Assembly (NCBI RefSeq): GCF_021545785.1
Contig: NZ_CP079801.1
Coordinates: forward strand, 124,001-188,000
From: Halopseudomonas maritima
GTDB lineage: Bacteria; Pseudomonadota; Gammaproteobacteria; Pseudomonadales; Pseudomonadaceae
Length of the DNA: 64,000 bases
Reading direction: 5' to 3'
Position 1 is the stretch's first letter; each line of letters starts with the position of its first letter. Made by a program: the position numbers and the translations under genes. Below the pieces are notes generated by a model. It ran no database searches. It had not been told where the DNA came from and was given only the letters and a program-made list of their open reading frames with translations. Below, in pieces: positions 8,209-16,713 of the stretch.

Positions 8209-9483
8209 ATGCGAAAACTGAAACTGGTGCTGATCGGCAATGGCATGGCAGGCGTTCGTACCCTCGAAGAGCTGCTGAAGCTGGCGCCTGATCTGTACGA
8301 CATCACGGTCTTCGGCGCAGAGCCTCACCCCAACTACAACCGCATCATGCTGTCGCCCGTACTGGCCGGCGAACAGGACTTCAATGACATCGTACTGAAC
8401 GATCTTGACTGGTACCGCGAGCACAACATCACCCTGCACCTGGGCAAGCGAGTAGCCCGCATCAATCGCGCGGCGCGCAGGGTGATTACCGAAGACGGCA
8501 CCGAGGCGGAGTACGATCGCCTGCTACTGGCCACAGGCTCCAACCCTTTTATCCTGCCCGTGCCTGGCAACGACCTACACGGCGTGATCGGTTACCGCGA
8601 TATCAGCAACACCCAACAGATGATGAAAACCGCTCGCACCCACCGCCACGCTGTGGTGATCGGCGGCGGCCTGCTAGGGCTTGAAGCAGCCAACGGCCTA
8701 CGCCAGCGCGGCATGGACGTCACCGTGGTGCACGTAGGCAAATGGCTGCTGGACCGCCAACTGGATGAAACCGCCGGCCACCTGCTGCAGCAGGCGCTAG
8801 AGTCGCGGGGCATCCGCTTTGCACTACAACACCACACCGAGCGCCTACTGGGCGACAGCACAGGCCGTGTCTGCGCCGTTGCCTTCAAGCATGGCGAGCA
8901 GATTCCTGCCGACCTGGTGGTTATGGCTGCCGGCATCCGCCCAGCCACGGATATCGCCGCCGACGCAGGGTTGGCCTGTGATCGCGGCATTCTGGTCGAC
9001 GACACGCTGCAAACCTTCGATCCGCGCGTGTACGCCATCGGCGAGTGCGCGCAGCACCGAGGCGTAGCCTATGGGCTGGTGGCACCGCTGTTCGAACAGG
9101 CCAAGGTCTGCGCCAACCATCTGGCAATGCTGGGATACGGCCGCTATCTGGGGTCCGTCACCTCGACCAAACTCAAGGTAACCGGCATCGACCTGTTCTC
9201 AGCCGGCGACTTTATGGGGGACGACAGTTGCGACATCGTCACCCTGCGCGACCCGCAGAGCGGCAGTTACCGCAAACTGGTGATCCGCGATGACGTACTG
9301 GTTGGCGCTTGCCTGTACGGGGACACCCGCGAGGGCAGCTGGTACTTCAACCTGGTGCGCAGCGGTCAGCGCATTGGCGCGCAGCGTGATTTTCTGATGT
9401 TCGGCCGAGCCCTAGCCACTAGCGCACATGAGCCTCAGCCCGAGACGCTGCAGCCAGTGGCCGAGCGGAGGCTGGCCTCATGA
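8209..9483 (+). CDS. NAD(P)H/FAD oxidoreductase, electron donor subunit of assimilatory nitrate reductase
   Basis: A 424-residue flavoprotein of the NirB N-terminal / rubredoxin reductase type. LVLIGNGMAGVRTLEELL is the FAD-binding Rossmann start, LLLATGSNPF the hinge, VVIGGGLLGLEAANGL the NAD(P)H-binding motif, and VYAIGECAQHRG the second FAD motif. A C-terminal domain follows the disulfide-reductase core. It lacks the [2Fe-2S], sirohaem and ferredoxin-like parts of full NirB (about 850 residues), so it cannot itself reduce nitrite. Stop and next start overlap (ATGA), so it is made together with the reductase, to which it likely feeds electrons as NasB/NasC do in other bacteria. A plausible name is nasB-like. 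Confidence 0.86.
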   Translation: MRKLKLVLIGNGMAGVRTLEELLKLAPDLYDITVFGAEPHPNYNRIMLSPVLAGEQDFNDIVLNDLDWYREHNITLHLGKRVARINRAARRVITEDGTEAEYDRLLLATGSNPFILPVPGNDLHGVIGYRDISNTQQMMKTARTHRHAVVIGGGLLGLEAANGLRQRGMDVTVVHVGKWLLDRQLDETAGHLLQQALESRGIRFALQHHTERLLGDSTGRVCAVAFKHGEQIPADLVVMAAGIRPATDIAADAGLACDRGILVDDTLQTFDPRVYAIGECAQHRGVAYGLVAPLFEQAKVCANHLAMLGYGRYLGSVTSTKLKVTGIDLFSAGDFMGDDSCDIVTLRDPQSGSYRKLVIRDDVLVGACLYGDTREGSWYFNLVRSGQRIGAQRDFLMFGRALATSAHEPQPETLQPVAERRLAS

Positions 9484-12176
9484 AGCAAACCGCCTCCACC
9501 TGCTGCTACTGCGGCGTTGGCTGTGGCGTGCTGATCGAGCACGACGGCCAACGCATCCACAACGTCAAGGGCGACCCGGCGCACCCGGCCAACCTCGGCC
9601 GCCTGTGCAGCAAGGGCTCCACCCTGCACCTGACCGGCGACCTGGCGGCCCGCGCCCTGCAACCGGAACTGCGTCTAGGTAAAAGCATGGCGCGCAGCCG
9701 CACTGATTGGGACAGCGCCCTGGGTCACGCGGCGGAGGTGTTTGCGCGCACCATTGCTGAGCACGGCCCCGACAGCGTGGCCTTCTATATCTCCGGCCAG
9801 TTGCTGACCGAGGACTACTACAGCTTCAACAAATTGGCCCGGGCGCTGATCGGCACCAACAACATCGACAGCAACTCGCGCCTGTGCATGTCCAGCGCGG
9901 TCGTCGGCTACAAGCGCAGTCTCGGCGCCGATGCACCGCCCTGCTCTTACGAAGACATCGAGCAGAGCAACTGCCTGCTGATTGCCGGCAGCAACATGGC
10001 CTACGCCCACCCGGTACTGTTCCGCCGGCTGGAAGCCGCGCGCGAGGCTAATCCGGCGCAGAAAATTATCGTGATCGACCCACGCCGCACCGAGACCTGC
10101 GACGTCGCCGACCTGCATCTGCCGCTGCGCCCCGGCAGCGACGTCGCACTGTTTCACGGCCTGCTACATCTGCTGCTGGAAAATGGCCAGGTAGACCACG
10201 CCTTTATCGAAGCCCATACCGACGGCTTCGAGGCGCTGCAGACACTGGTGGCAGACTACCCGCCAGCCCGCGTCGCCGCCCTGTGCGATATTAATGAAGC
10301 GGACCTGCGCCAGGCGGCTGAGCTGATCGGCAGCGCCGACAGCTTTCTCTCGCTCTGGTGCATGGGGCTCAACCAGTCCAGCGCCGGCAGCGCCAAGAAC
10401 AACGCGCTGATCAACCTGCACCTGGCCACCGGTCAGATCGGCAAGGTCGGCGCCGGCCCCTTCTCGCTGACCGGCCAGCCCAACGCCATGGGCGGCCGCG
10501 AAACCGGCAGCCTGTCCAACCTGCTGCCGGGCCACCGTGACGCCGCCAATGCCGAGCATCGCCGCGAGGTCGCTGACTACTGGGGCGTAGCCGGCCTGCC
10601 GGAGCAACCCGGCCTGAGCGCCATCGAGCTATTCGAGGCGGTGCGCGATGGTCGTATCAAGGCCCTGTGGATCGCCTGTACCAACCCGGCCCAATCCATG
10701 CCGGACCAACAGTTGATCCATCAGGCGCTCAGCCTGTGCCCCTTTGTCATAGTGCAGGAAGCCTTCAGCACCACCGAGACCTGTCACTATGCCGACCTGC
10801 TGCTACCCGCCGCCAGTTGGGGCGAGAAGGAAGGCAGCGTGACCAATTCCGAGCGGCGCATCAGTCACGTGCGCCCCGCCATTCCCGCCCCCGGCAGCGC
10901 CCGTGGCGACTGGGATATCGTCTGCGACTTCGCCCGCAGGCTGGAGCAAAAATTGCGCCCCGGGCACCCCAGCCAGTTTGCCTTTGCCCGGCCAGCCGAG
11001 CTGTTCGACGAATACAAGGGGCTGACGGCCGGCCGCGACCTCGACTACAGCGGGCTGAGCCATGCACTGATCGACGAACTGGGCCCGCAGCAATGGCCCT
11101 TCCCGGCTGGCAGTCGCCAGGGCACCGCGCGGCTGTATGCCGATGGCCACTTTGCTACCGCCGACGGCCGCGCGCGTTTTGTTACCGAGCCCCATCGCCC
11201 ACTCAGTGAACCGGCCGACCGCGACTATCCGCTGGTGCTCAACACCGGCCGCCTGCGCGACCAGTGGCACGGCATGAGCCGCACCGGCACCGCCGCCCAG
11301 CTGTTCGGTCACGTGGAACGCGCCCAGTTGGCCATGCACCCGCAGGACATGCAGCAACGCGGGCTAACCGAGGACGACCTGGTGACTCTTAGCAGTCGAC
11401 GCGGCAGCTTGATTTTGCCAGTGCAAGCCGACAGCCAGCTGCGCCCCGGCGAAAGCTTTTTGCCGATGCACTGGGGCAACCGTTTTCTCAAGGGCCTGGG
11501 CAGCAACCGCCTGACCCTCAGCAACCACGACCCGCTGTCCAAGCAACCCGAGCTCAAACAGGCCGCCGTGCAGGTGGTCCGCGCAGAACTCCCCTGGCAG
11601 CTGTTTGTATTGGTGGAAGGTGATGTACAACAACGCTTTGCCCGCCTGCGCGAGCTAGCAGAATCCTTCGACTACCTGAGCATTGGCCTGGTTGGCCGCG
11701 ACCGCCCTGCGGTTCTGCTGCGCGCCGCCGCCACCCAGGCGCCCGACGCCGCCCTGCTGCGTCAGCTGGATCAGGCTTGCGAACTCGACAGCCCACAGGC
11801 ACTGAGCCTGGAAGACAGCGCGCGGCAGATCAGCAAACGCATCGCACTCGATGGCCAGCGCATCATTGCCCTGCGCCTCAGCGGCGAGACCCTGGCCCGC
11901 GACTGGCTGCGCAAACTCTGGCAAGACGCCGATGACATTACCGACCTGCGCCGTTGGTTGCTGGCCCCGGTCGCCACCCCGCCGGGTGTCAGCGCCGCCG
12001 CCACGGACAAAACCACTTGCAACTGCATGAACGTCAGCCAAAGCCGCATCTGTGCCGGCATCGAGCAAGGCATGCAGCTGGACGATTTGAAGCGCGAACT
12101 CGGTTGCGGCACCCAGTGCGGCTCCTGCGTTCCGGAAATAAAACAACTGCTGGCCAAGACCGCAGTCCCCGCCTGA
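9480..12176 (+). CDS. nasC: Assimilatory nitrate reductase, molybdenum catalytic subunit
   Basis: Cytoplasmic reductase of 898 residues that converts nitrate to nitrite with a bis-MGD molybdenum cofactor. The N-terminus has a [4Fe-4S] motif with cysteines 8, 11, 15 and 43. The central molybdopterin domain includes NSRLCMSSAVVGYK (the Cys is the likely Mo ligand) and TGQPNAMGGRETG. The last 55 residues form a BFD-like [2Fe-2S] domain with Cys847, 849, 880 and 883 (CxC-x30-CxxC), the probable entry point for electrons from the flavoprotein encoded just upstream. The start overlaps the preceding stop by 4 bases. Length and domain order match the NasA/NasC family. The symbol varies between species. 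Confidence 0.94.
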   Translation: MKQTASTCCYCGVGCGVLIEHDGQRIHNVKGDPAHPANLGRLCSKGSTLHLTGDLAARALQPELRLGKSMARSRTDWDSALGHAAEVFARTIAEHGPDSVAFYISGQLLTEDYYSFNKLARALIGTNNIDSNSRLCMSSAVVGYKRSLGADAPPCSYEDIEQSNCLLIAGSNMAYAHPVLFRRLEAAREANPAQKIIVIDPRRTETCDVADLHLPLRPGSDVALFHGLLHLLLENGQVDHAFIEAHTDGFEALQTLVADYPPARVAALCDINEADLRQAAELIGSADSFLSLWCMGLNQSSAGSAKNNALINLHLATGQIGKVGAGPFSLTGQPNAMGGRETGSLSNLLPGHRDAANAEHRREVADYWGVAGLPEQPGLSAIELFEAVRDGRIKALWIACTNPAQSMPDQQLIHQALSLCPFVIVQEAFSTTETCHYADLLLPAASWGEKEGSVTNSERRISHVRPAIPAPGSARGDWDIVCDFARRLEQKLRPGHPSQFAFARPAELFDEYKGLTAGRDLDYSGLSHALIDELGPQQWPFPAGSRQGTARLYADGHFATADGRARFVTEPHRPLSEPADRDYPLVLNTGRLRDQWHGMSRTGTAAQLFGHVERAQLAMHPQDMQQRGLTEDDLVTLSSRRGSLILPVQADSQLRPGESFLPMHWGNRFLKGLGSNRLTLSNHDPLSKQPELKQAAVQVVRAELPWQLFVLVEGDVQQRFARLRELAESFDYLSIGLVGRDRPAVLLRAAATQAPDAALLRQLDQACELDSPQALSLEDSARQISKRIALDGQRIIALRLSGETLARDWLRKLWQDADDITDLRRWLLAPVATPPGVSAAATDKTTCNCMNVSQSRICAGIEQGMQLDDLKRELGCGTQCGSCVPEIKQLLAKTAVPA

Positions 12177-12190
12177 TGCAGGAGAAACAG

Positions 12191-12949
12191 ATGAACAGCA
12201 CACCAAACGTATGGCTGATTGGCGCTGGCCCCGGCGACCCGGAACTCCTCACCCTCAAGGCCGCGCGCCTATTGGCGGAAGCCGAGATCGTCATGGTGGA
12301 CGACCTGGTCAACCCCGAGATCCTGCAACACTGCCCGCAAGCACGGCTGATTCGCGTAGGCAAACGTGGCGGCTGTCGCTCCACTCCACAAGCCTTTATC
12401 AACCGACTGATGCTGCGCTACGGCCGGCAGGGCAAACGCCTGGTGCGCCTGAAAGGCGGCGACCCCTGCATCTTTGGTCGCGCCGGTGAAGAGGTGCAAT
12501 GGTTGCGTGAGCGTGGTGTTGAAGCTGGGATCGTCAACGGCATTACCGCCGGGCTGGCCGGTGCTACCCAGTGTGATATCCCGCTCACGCTGCGCGGCGT
12601 CAGCCGCGGCGTCACCCTGGTCACCGCCCACACCCAAGACGACAGTGAACTCAACTGGGCCGGCCTCGCCGCCGGCGGCACCACCCTGGTGGTCTACATG
12701 GGCGTCGCCCGCTTGCAGCAAATTCAGCAGGGCCTGCTGGCCGGCGGCATGCCCGCCGACATGCCAGTCGCCATGATCGAAAACGCCAGCTCACCAAACC
12801 AGCGTCAGCAGAGCTGCAAACTGCACAACCTGTGCACTGCCGCCGCCGAGTTCAGGCTGAAAAGCCCGGCGGTACTGGTGATTGGTGAGGTGGTCAATGC
12901 TGCCGCGCTGGCTCAAGCTGGCGCCGAGCCAAACCAACTTGCAGGATAA
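12191..12949 (+). CDS. cobA: Uroporphyrinogen-III C-methyltransferase (SUMT)
   Basis: A 252-residue enzyme that uses two S-adenosylmethionine molecules to make precorrin-2 from uroporphyrinogen III, the step to sirohaem for nitrite/sulfite reductase and to cobalamin. Visible SUMT motifs are VWLIGAGPGDPELLT, LVRLKGGDPCIFGRAGEE, VNGITAGLAGATQCDIPLT and TLVVYMG. I chose the ATG with CAGGAG 7 bases upstream; an ATG 15 bases earlier overlaps the nitrate reductase stop. It is the last gene of the nitrate operon, which fits a demand for sirohaem by a nitrite reductase that is not in this window. Confidence 0.93.
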   Translation: MNSTPNVWLIGAGPGDPELLTLKAARLLAEAEIVMVDDLVNPEILQHCPQARLIRVGKRGGCRSTPQAFINRLMLRYGRQGKRLVRLKGGDPCIFGRAGEEVQWLRERGVEAGIVNGITAGLAGATQCDIPLTLRGVSRGVTLVTAHTQDDSELNWAGLAAGGTTLVVYMGVARLQQIQQGLLAGGMPADMPVAMIENASSPNQRQQSCKLHNLCTAAAEFRLKSPAVLVIGEVVNAAALAQAGAEPNQLAG

Positions 12950-12971
12950 GGCGCGCCAGGGGCAGCGCGCC
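12950..12971. terminator. GC-rich hairpin between convergent genes
   Basis: GGCGCGC (12950-12956) and GCGCGCC (12965-12971) form a 7-bp stem right after the cobA stop. There is no T-run on either side, so it may act with Rho or only protect the 3' end. Confidence 0.4.
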
Positions 12972-12984
12972 GGCAATAACCAGC

Positions 12985-13386
12985 TCAGGCCTTGGCGGGC
13001 TTGAGCGCGTCCAGCATGCGGCCCATGGCCGCGTGAATGGCGTTGACTGCTTTCAGCGGGCGTACCATGACCTTGAAATCGACGATTTTGCCGGCGTCGT
13101 TCCACTGGATCATGTCGATGCCGTTGATGGTGATACCGTCGATCTCGGTTTGAAATTCCAGCACCGCGTTGTTGCCATCGACGACCTCTCGCAGGTACTT
13201 GAAGTGCCCCGGTGCGTTCAACGTTTTGAATGCGGCCGACAGGTACAGGGTAGTGATCGCCTTACCCACCTGCGGGGTGTGCACCACCGGAGAATGAAAC
13301 ACCACCTCGTCCGCCAGCAGATCCGCCAGACCGCGTGGGTCTTGCGCCTCAACAACCTTGTGCCACCGCTCGATTACACTGCTCAT
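12985..13386 (-). CDS. NTF2-like / SnoaL-like protein
   Basis: A small cytoplasmic protein of 133 residues with a nuclear-transport-factor-2-like cone fold. MSSVIERWHKVVEAQDPRGLADLLADEVVFHSPVV is typical of the first helices and strand, and FQTEIDGITINGIDMIQWND of the sheet lining the pocket. Family members include isomerases, hydratases and orphan ligand-binding proteins, and no catalytic set could be assigned. The ATG has AAGGAAC 7 bases upstream. It is convergent with cobA and stands alone. The specific function is unknown. Confidence 0.85.
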   Translation of the reverse strand: MSSVIERWHKVVEAQDPRGLADLLADEVVFHSPVVHTPQVGKAITTLYLSAAFKTLNAPGHFKYLREVVDGNNAVLEFQTEIDGITINGIDMIQWNDAGKIVDFKVMVRPLKAVNAIHAAMGRMLDALKPAKA

Positions 13387-13483
13387 TGCTGTTCCTTATC
13401 ATCGTTCGTACGGGCTGCCATTGTTCGCCGCTTGGAAGCGCGGCGACAAGGGAGATTCAGCAGATGAATCCTGGGCAACATGA

Positions 13484-13514
13484 CCGGCAAGCCGGCGGAG
13501 GGCCGGCTTGCCGG
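13484..13514. terminator. Long GC hairpin downstream of the permease gene
   Basis: A 13-bp perfect inverted repeat, CCGGCAAGCCGGC / GCCGGCTTGCCGG, around a 5-base loop lies just past the permease stop. There is no T-run on the minus strand. It may be a REP-like element or a Rho-independent-like 3' end stabiliser. Confidence 0.5.
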
Positions 13515-13518
13515 ATGC

Positions 13519-14868
13519 TCAATCTTCGTGGGGAATCGGATCGACGTTGCGGTCCCATCCCACCAGCACCAGGGTCGCCAGAATGCCAATCACCAGACCG
13601 ACCCAGGGTTCGAAGAACGCCAGCGAGGCGCCAATGAGTACCACTGCGCCGCGGGAGGTGTTGTTTTTCGGGATGGCCATGGCGATATAGGCACAAGCAA
13701 ACCCCGTCAGCACCAGCGTCAGCGATAGCGCAATGCCCAGCAGCGGCTTGAGCCCAGTCAGCAGCGGCAGCAGGAAGAACAGAATCGGCAGCCCCATCAG
13801 GTAATAAGACGCCAGGCCGCTGTGAATGCTGTCCATGGCCTGTTTGCCCTGTTTCCAGCGCTGCATGATGATCACGTGTACCCCAGTCCAGAGCGCGCCC
13901 TGGGTCGGGAAGAACGGCGCACTGATGCCCATCAACGCATTACGGATGGCTAGCGAGATGTGCGAGCGGGTCGGATTAATGTCGATGTGCTCGTCCTGGC
14001 GAGTCTCTAGCCCTTCGCGGATAACCTCGTTACCGGTGACCAGATCGCCAAACAGAATCACGTAGGTTATCAGCGCCAACGGCATGCCCTGGATAAACAT
14101 TTCCATGCTTGGCCAGCCAATGGCAAAGGGTGAGACCTTGGCCCAGGCGTCACCTAGCGGCGGGATCAGAATGCCCCACTGAATGTCGTAGCTCACCTCT
14201 CCCACCATCGGCCCGATAATACCGGCCAGCACAAAGCCGGGCAGCAGCCCCAGCGCGCCAAGCAAGGCGAAGAAGCGGTACTTTTCCTTCAACTTGGCCA
14301 TGGGAATGCTGAAGGCGAAGATCAGGCATACGGCACAGGCGATGGTGGTGCTGATCGGCTGCTGCAGCAGAAAACGCTCGGCATCGTCAACGAACACCCG
14401 CTTAAGCGCCGCAATAGCCGCACCAAGAATAATGCCCGCCTTTAGCGTGTCTGGCAGCCAGAGGATAAAGCGCTTGCCCAAGCCGGTGATACCTAGCAAA
14501 AACAGCAACAAGGCAAAGTCCAGCGAAATCGCCGCCATCGCCTGAAAGCGCGCATCGGGTGCTTCATAACCGCCCAGTACAAACGCGAGCACCAGCGGCA
14601 GCGCGGGCGTGATCCAGCCCGGCGCATAGGGCTCGCCAAAGACAATGATGGCGGAGCCAATCAATGCCGAATGGATCATGGAGATGGCTACCGCCTCTTC
14701 AAAAGTCAGGCCGAAGAAGCTGGTCATCAGGGGCACCAGCGACAGGCCCGTGGCGGCGGCAATCAGCAGCCCCTGAACCAGTTCGGGCCAACAGAGTTTG
14801 GAGTGATAAAACGGCAAACGAAAGGTAAAAGGCCCCCAACGCCAGCCCGGTTGTTCAGGTTGCGACAT
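13519..14868 (-). CDS. Xanthine/uracil-type permease-like membrane protein
   Basis: A polytopic inner-membrane protein of about 449 residues with ten or more hydrophobic helices. It resembles NCS2/NCS1-like permeases (two half-repeats; residues near GVHVIIMQRW and SGLASYYLMGLPILFF), but no substrate signature is clear, so the substrate is open. Two in-frame ATGs lie 6 and 12 bases upstream. The third ATG is preferred because GGAG sits 6 bases before it. It is transcribed alone, between the NTF2-like gene and the dienelactone hydrolase, both on the same strand. Confidence 0.78.
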   Translation of the reverse strand: MSQPEQPGWRWGPFTFRLPFYHSKLCWPELVQGLLIAAATGLSLVPLMTSFFGLTFEEAVAISMIHSALIGSAIIVFGEPYAPGWITPALPLVLAFVLGGYEAPDARFQAMAAISLDFALLLFLLGITGLGKRFILWLPDTLKAGIILGAAIAALKRVFVDDAERFLLQQPISTTIACAVCLIFAFSIPMAKLKEKYRFFALLGALGLLPGFVLAGIIGPMVGEVSYDIQWGILIPPLGDAWAKVSPFAIGWPSMEMFIQGMPLALITYVILFGDLVTGNEVIREGLETRQDEHIDINPTRSHISLAIRNALMGISAPFFPTQGALWTGVHVIIMQRWKQGKQAMDSIHSGLASYYLMGLPILFFLLPLLTGLKPLLGIALSLTLVLTGFACAYIAMAIPKNNTSRGAVVLIGASLAFFEPWVGLVIGILATLVLVGWDRNVDPIPHED

Positions 14869-14986
14869 GCCCATCTCCATTGTGTCTTGTTGTTATTACC
14901 CCGCGAAGCGGGTTACCGCATTATGCCCAGCCTCGGTGACCTGTGGGTCACCATCACCGGTGTCGATGATGCCCCACAGCCAACCG

Positions 14987-15772
14987 TTATTCTTCGGTGC
15001 TCAGTACCTCATCAAAAAACTGCTGCATCGCGGCAATACTGCGCTTGGCCACCACTGGATGATACTCAGCCTTGCCCGGCATGCTGGCGTACGGGTCGGA
15101 GAAGGAATGTACCGCGCCACCGTAGCTGATTAGCTGCCAGTCTACGCCTGCGCCGCGCATCTCGGCCTGAAAGTCGGCAACCTGCTGGTCAGGCACAAAG
15201 GGGTCGTCTGCCCCGTGCAACACCAGGATCGGCGTCTTAATATTGGTAGCATCGGCTGGGTTGGGAGTGTCCAGATTGCCGTGGAAAGACACCACGCCCT
15301 TAAGCTCGGCACCCGAACGCGCCAACTCCAGCACCGAACCACCGCCAAAACAGAAGCCGATGGCAACCAACTGATCGCTGGCAACCGGCGCCCGTGTCTG
15401 GCTGGCCAACAGCTCCAGCCCGGCATTCACCCGCGTCCGCATCAACGCCCGGTCATCGCGCACCGTGCTGGCAGCGGCGCCGGCCTCCTCCGCGTTGGCC
15501 GGGCGAATGTCACGGCCGTACATGTCCACCACAAACACCACATAATCTGAGCCCGCCACCTTGCTCGCCTTCTCTACCGCAGCGTCCGTTACCCCCATCC
15601 AGTTGGGCACCATCAGCACACCGGCCCGCGGCGCTTGCACGCTGGCGTCGTACACCAGACGCCCCTCAAAGGCTTTGCCATCAATCTCGTAGTCCACCTG
15701 CTCGACCTTGATCTGCGCTTGAACCAGGCCCGCCAGCGTACTTATCACCACGCCCCCCAATATGTGCTTCAT
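14987..15772 (-). CDS. Dienelactone hydrolase family protein, exported
   Basis: An alpha/beta hydrolase of 261 residues. The start ATG has GGAGG 5 bases before it and gives a signal peptide (MKHILGGVVISTLAGLVQA). An in-frame start 33 bases upstream would bury that signal and was rejected. The triad of the dienelactone hydrolase family is visible: nucleophile Cys in IGFCFGGGSV, Asp in LHGADDPFVP and His in GGAVHSFSD. The family hydrolyses dienelactone and many other esters, and an exported member may act on unknown periplasmic esters. A homologue lies next to htpG in P. aeruginosa as well. Confidence 0.88.
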   Translation of the reverse strand: MKHILGGVVISTLAGLVQAQIKVEQVDYEIDGKAFEGRLVYDASVQAPRAGVLMVPNWMGVTDAAVEKASKVAGSDYVVFVVDMYGRDIRPANAEEAGAAASTVRDDRALMRTRVNAGLELLASQTRAPVASDQLVAIGFCFGGGSVLELARSGAELKGVVSFHGNLDTPNPADATNIKTPILVLHGADDPFVPDQQVADFQAEMRGAGVDWQLISYGGAVHSFSDPYASMPGKAEYHPVVAKRSIAAMQQFFDEVLSTEE

Positions 15773-16212
15773 CGTTGCCTCCGCCATAAAGTGCCCTTCC
15801 AGCATAGCGCCATCTCAGAATGCCAACGCCCGGCGCATCAGCATACGCCAGCCTTGCACAGGTTTAACTGCCCCCCCGATAAGGATTGGTACGCCCAGAT
15901 CATCTGCACCCGGTACCGAAAGACTGTTCATTTTCCCCGGCGCCAGAATACTCTCCACGTGAATGCCATCACCTAATGGAGCCTTGGCAACGCTAGGGCC
16001 TGCCAGTACACTCGCTTTCGTTTGATAAGCGACCAACTTCCTTGGCTATGCCATCGCGAGCGGTCAGCCGCAGCATATGCCCACACGTAATGTTGTGCGT
16101 ATGGCATTACCTCCCGGCGTCAACCGTCGGTCGGATAGACCTAACGCTGCGACGCCACCGTTAATAAAACCTCAGCATAGGATGCTGCTGAACTCGTCTA
16201 CAGGGATGACAC
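15773..16212. other. 440-bp stretch with no supported gene
   Basis: It holds a 73-codon minus-strand frame (15815-16036) that could only start with TTG, has no well-spaced ribosome site and shows no family I know. No hairpin terminator, tRNA or repeat was found. The 3' end holds the ribosome site (CAGGGA) for the membrane protein at 16213. It may be decayed coding sequence. Confidence 0.5.
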
Positions 16213-16605
16213 ATGCTTGTTTTCTTGCTGGTTCTTGCCTTCATTTTTTTCGCAGCCATTGCGCCAATAGAAACGACAGTCGCGTTCTTGATTAGCGTTG
16301 TCGCGACTACCTTGTTAATCAAGGTTTCGACAAAATTGATCACTCATAACGATGTCGGCTTTCTGGACGCGCTAAAAGCCGTTGGTCTTTCCACCGTTTT
16401 TGCCATCCTTGCCTTCATGGGCTTAGTCGGCAGCACCCTCGCCGGCGTTGGCGGCCTGTCTATACTGCTATGCATTGGCTTGTTCTTTGTTGCCTACATC
16501 GCCGGGTTCAGCATCGCGCTGGGTACCAGCTTTGGCCAAAGCGCAATCATCGCTCTTGTCAGCAGCGTAGTATCTGGTTTCTCTATGACACTCATGGGCA
16601 TCTGA
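16213..16605 (+). CDS. Small hydrophobic membrane protein, unknown
   Basis: A 130-residue protein that is nearly all membrane: four hydrophobic helices at about 2-38, 56-75, 78-98 and 108-130, separated by a short polar loop (STKLITHNDVGFLDALK). Not recognised as a named family. An ACAGGGA ribosome site lies 7 bases before the ATG. It ends at a bidirectional terminator shared with htpG. Base composition is somewhat more AT-rich than its neighbours, which may hint at acquisition. Confidence 0.7.
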   Translation: MLVFLLVLAFIFFAAIAPIETTVAFLISVVATTLLIKVSTKLITHNDVGFLDALKAVGLSTVFAILAFMGLVGSTLAGVGGLSILLCIGLFFVAYIAGFSIALGTSFGQSAIIALVSSVVSGFSMTLMGI

Positions 16606-16657
16606 GACCAAAGGAAATCTGCAAAACCCTAGATAAAAAACCAACAGCGCCAGAATC

Positions 16658-16686
16658 AAAAATGCCTGCACAAGGCAGGCATTTTT
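16658..16686. terminator. Bidirectional terminator between the membrane protein gene and htpG
   Basis: AAAAATGCCTGC and GCAGGCATTTTT form a 12-bp perfect stem around ACAAG. The A-run on one side and T-run on the other serve both strands. Confidence 0.9.
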
Positions 16687-16713
16687 GTTCACGCTTTAAA
16701 GCAGGCTGGCAGC

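Noticed and set aside
13484..13514. REP element
   Set aside because: A good palindrome, but one copy only in the window and not the usual Pseudomonas REP sequence, so it is listed as a hairpin.
15815..16036. A 73-codon minus-strand frame
   Set aside because: Only a TTG start, no spaced ribosome site, no recognisable family. Kept as a gene-free note.
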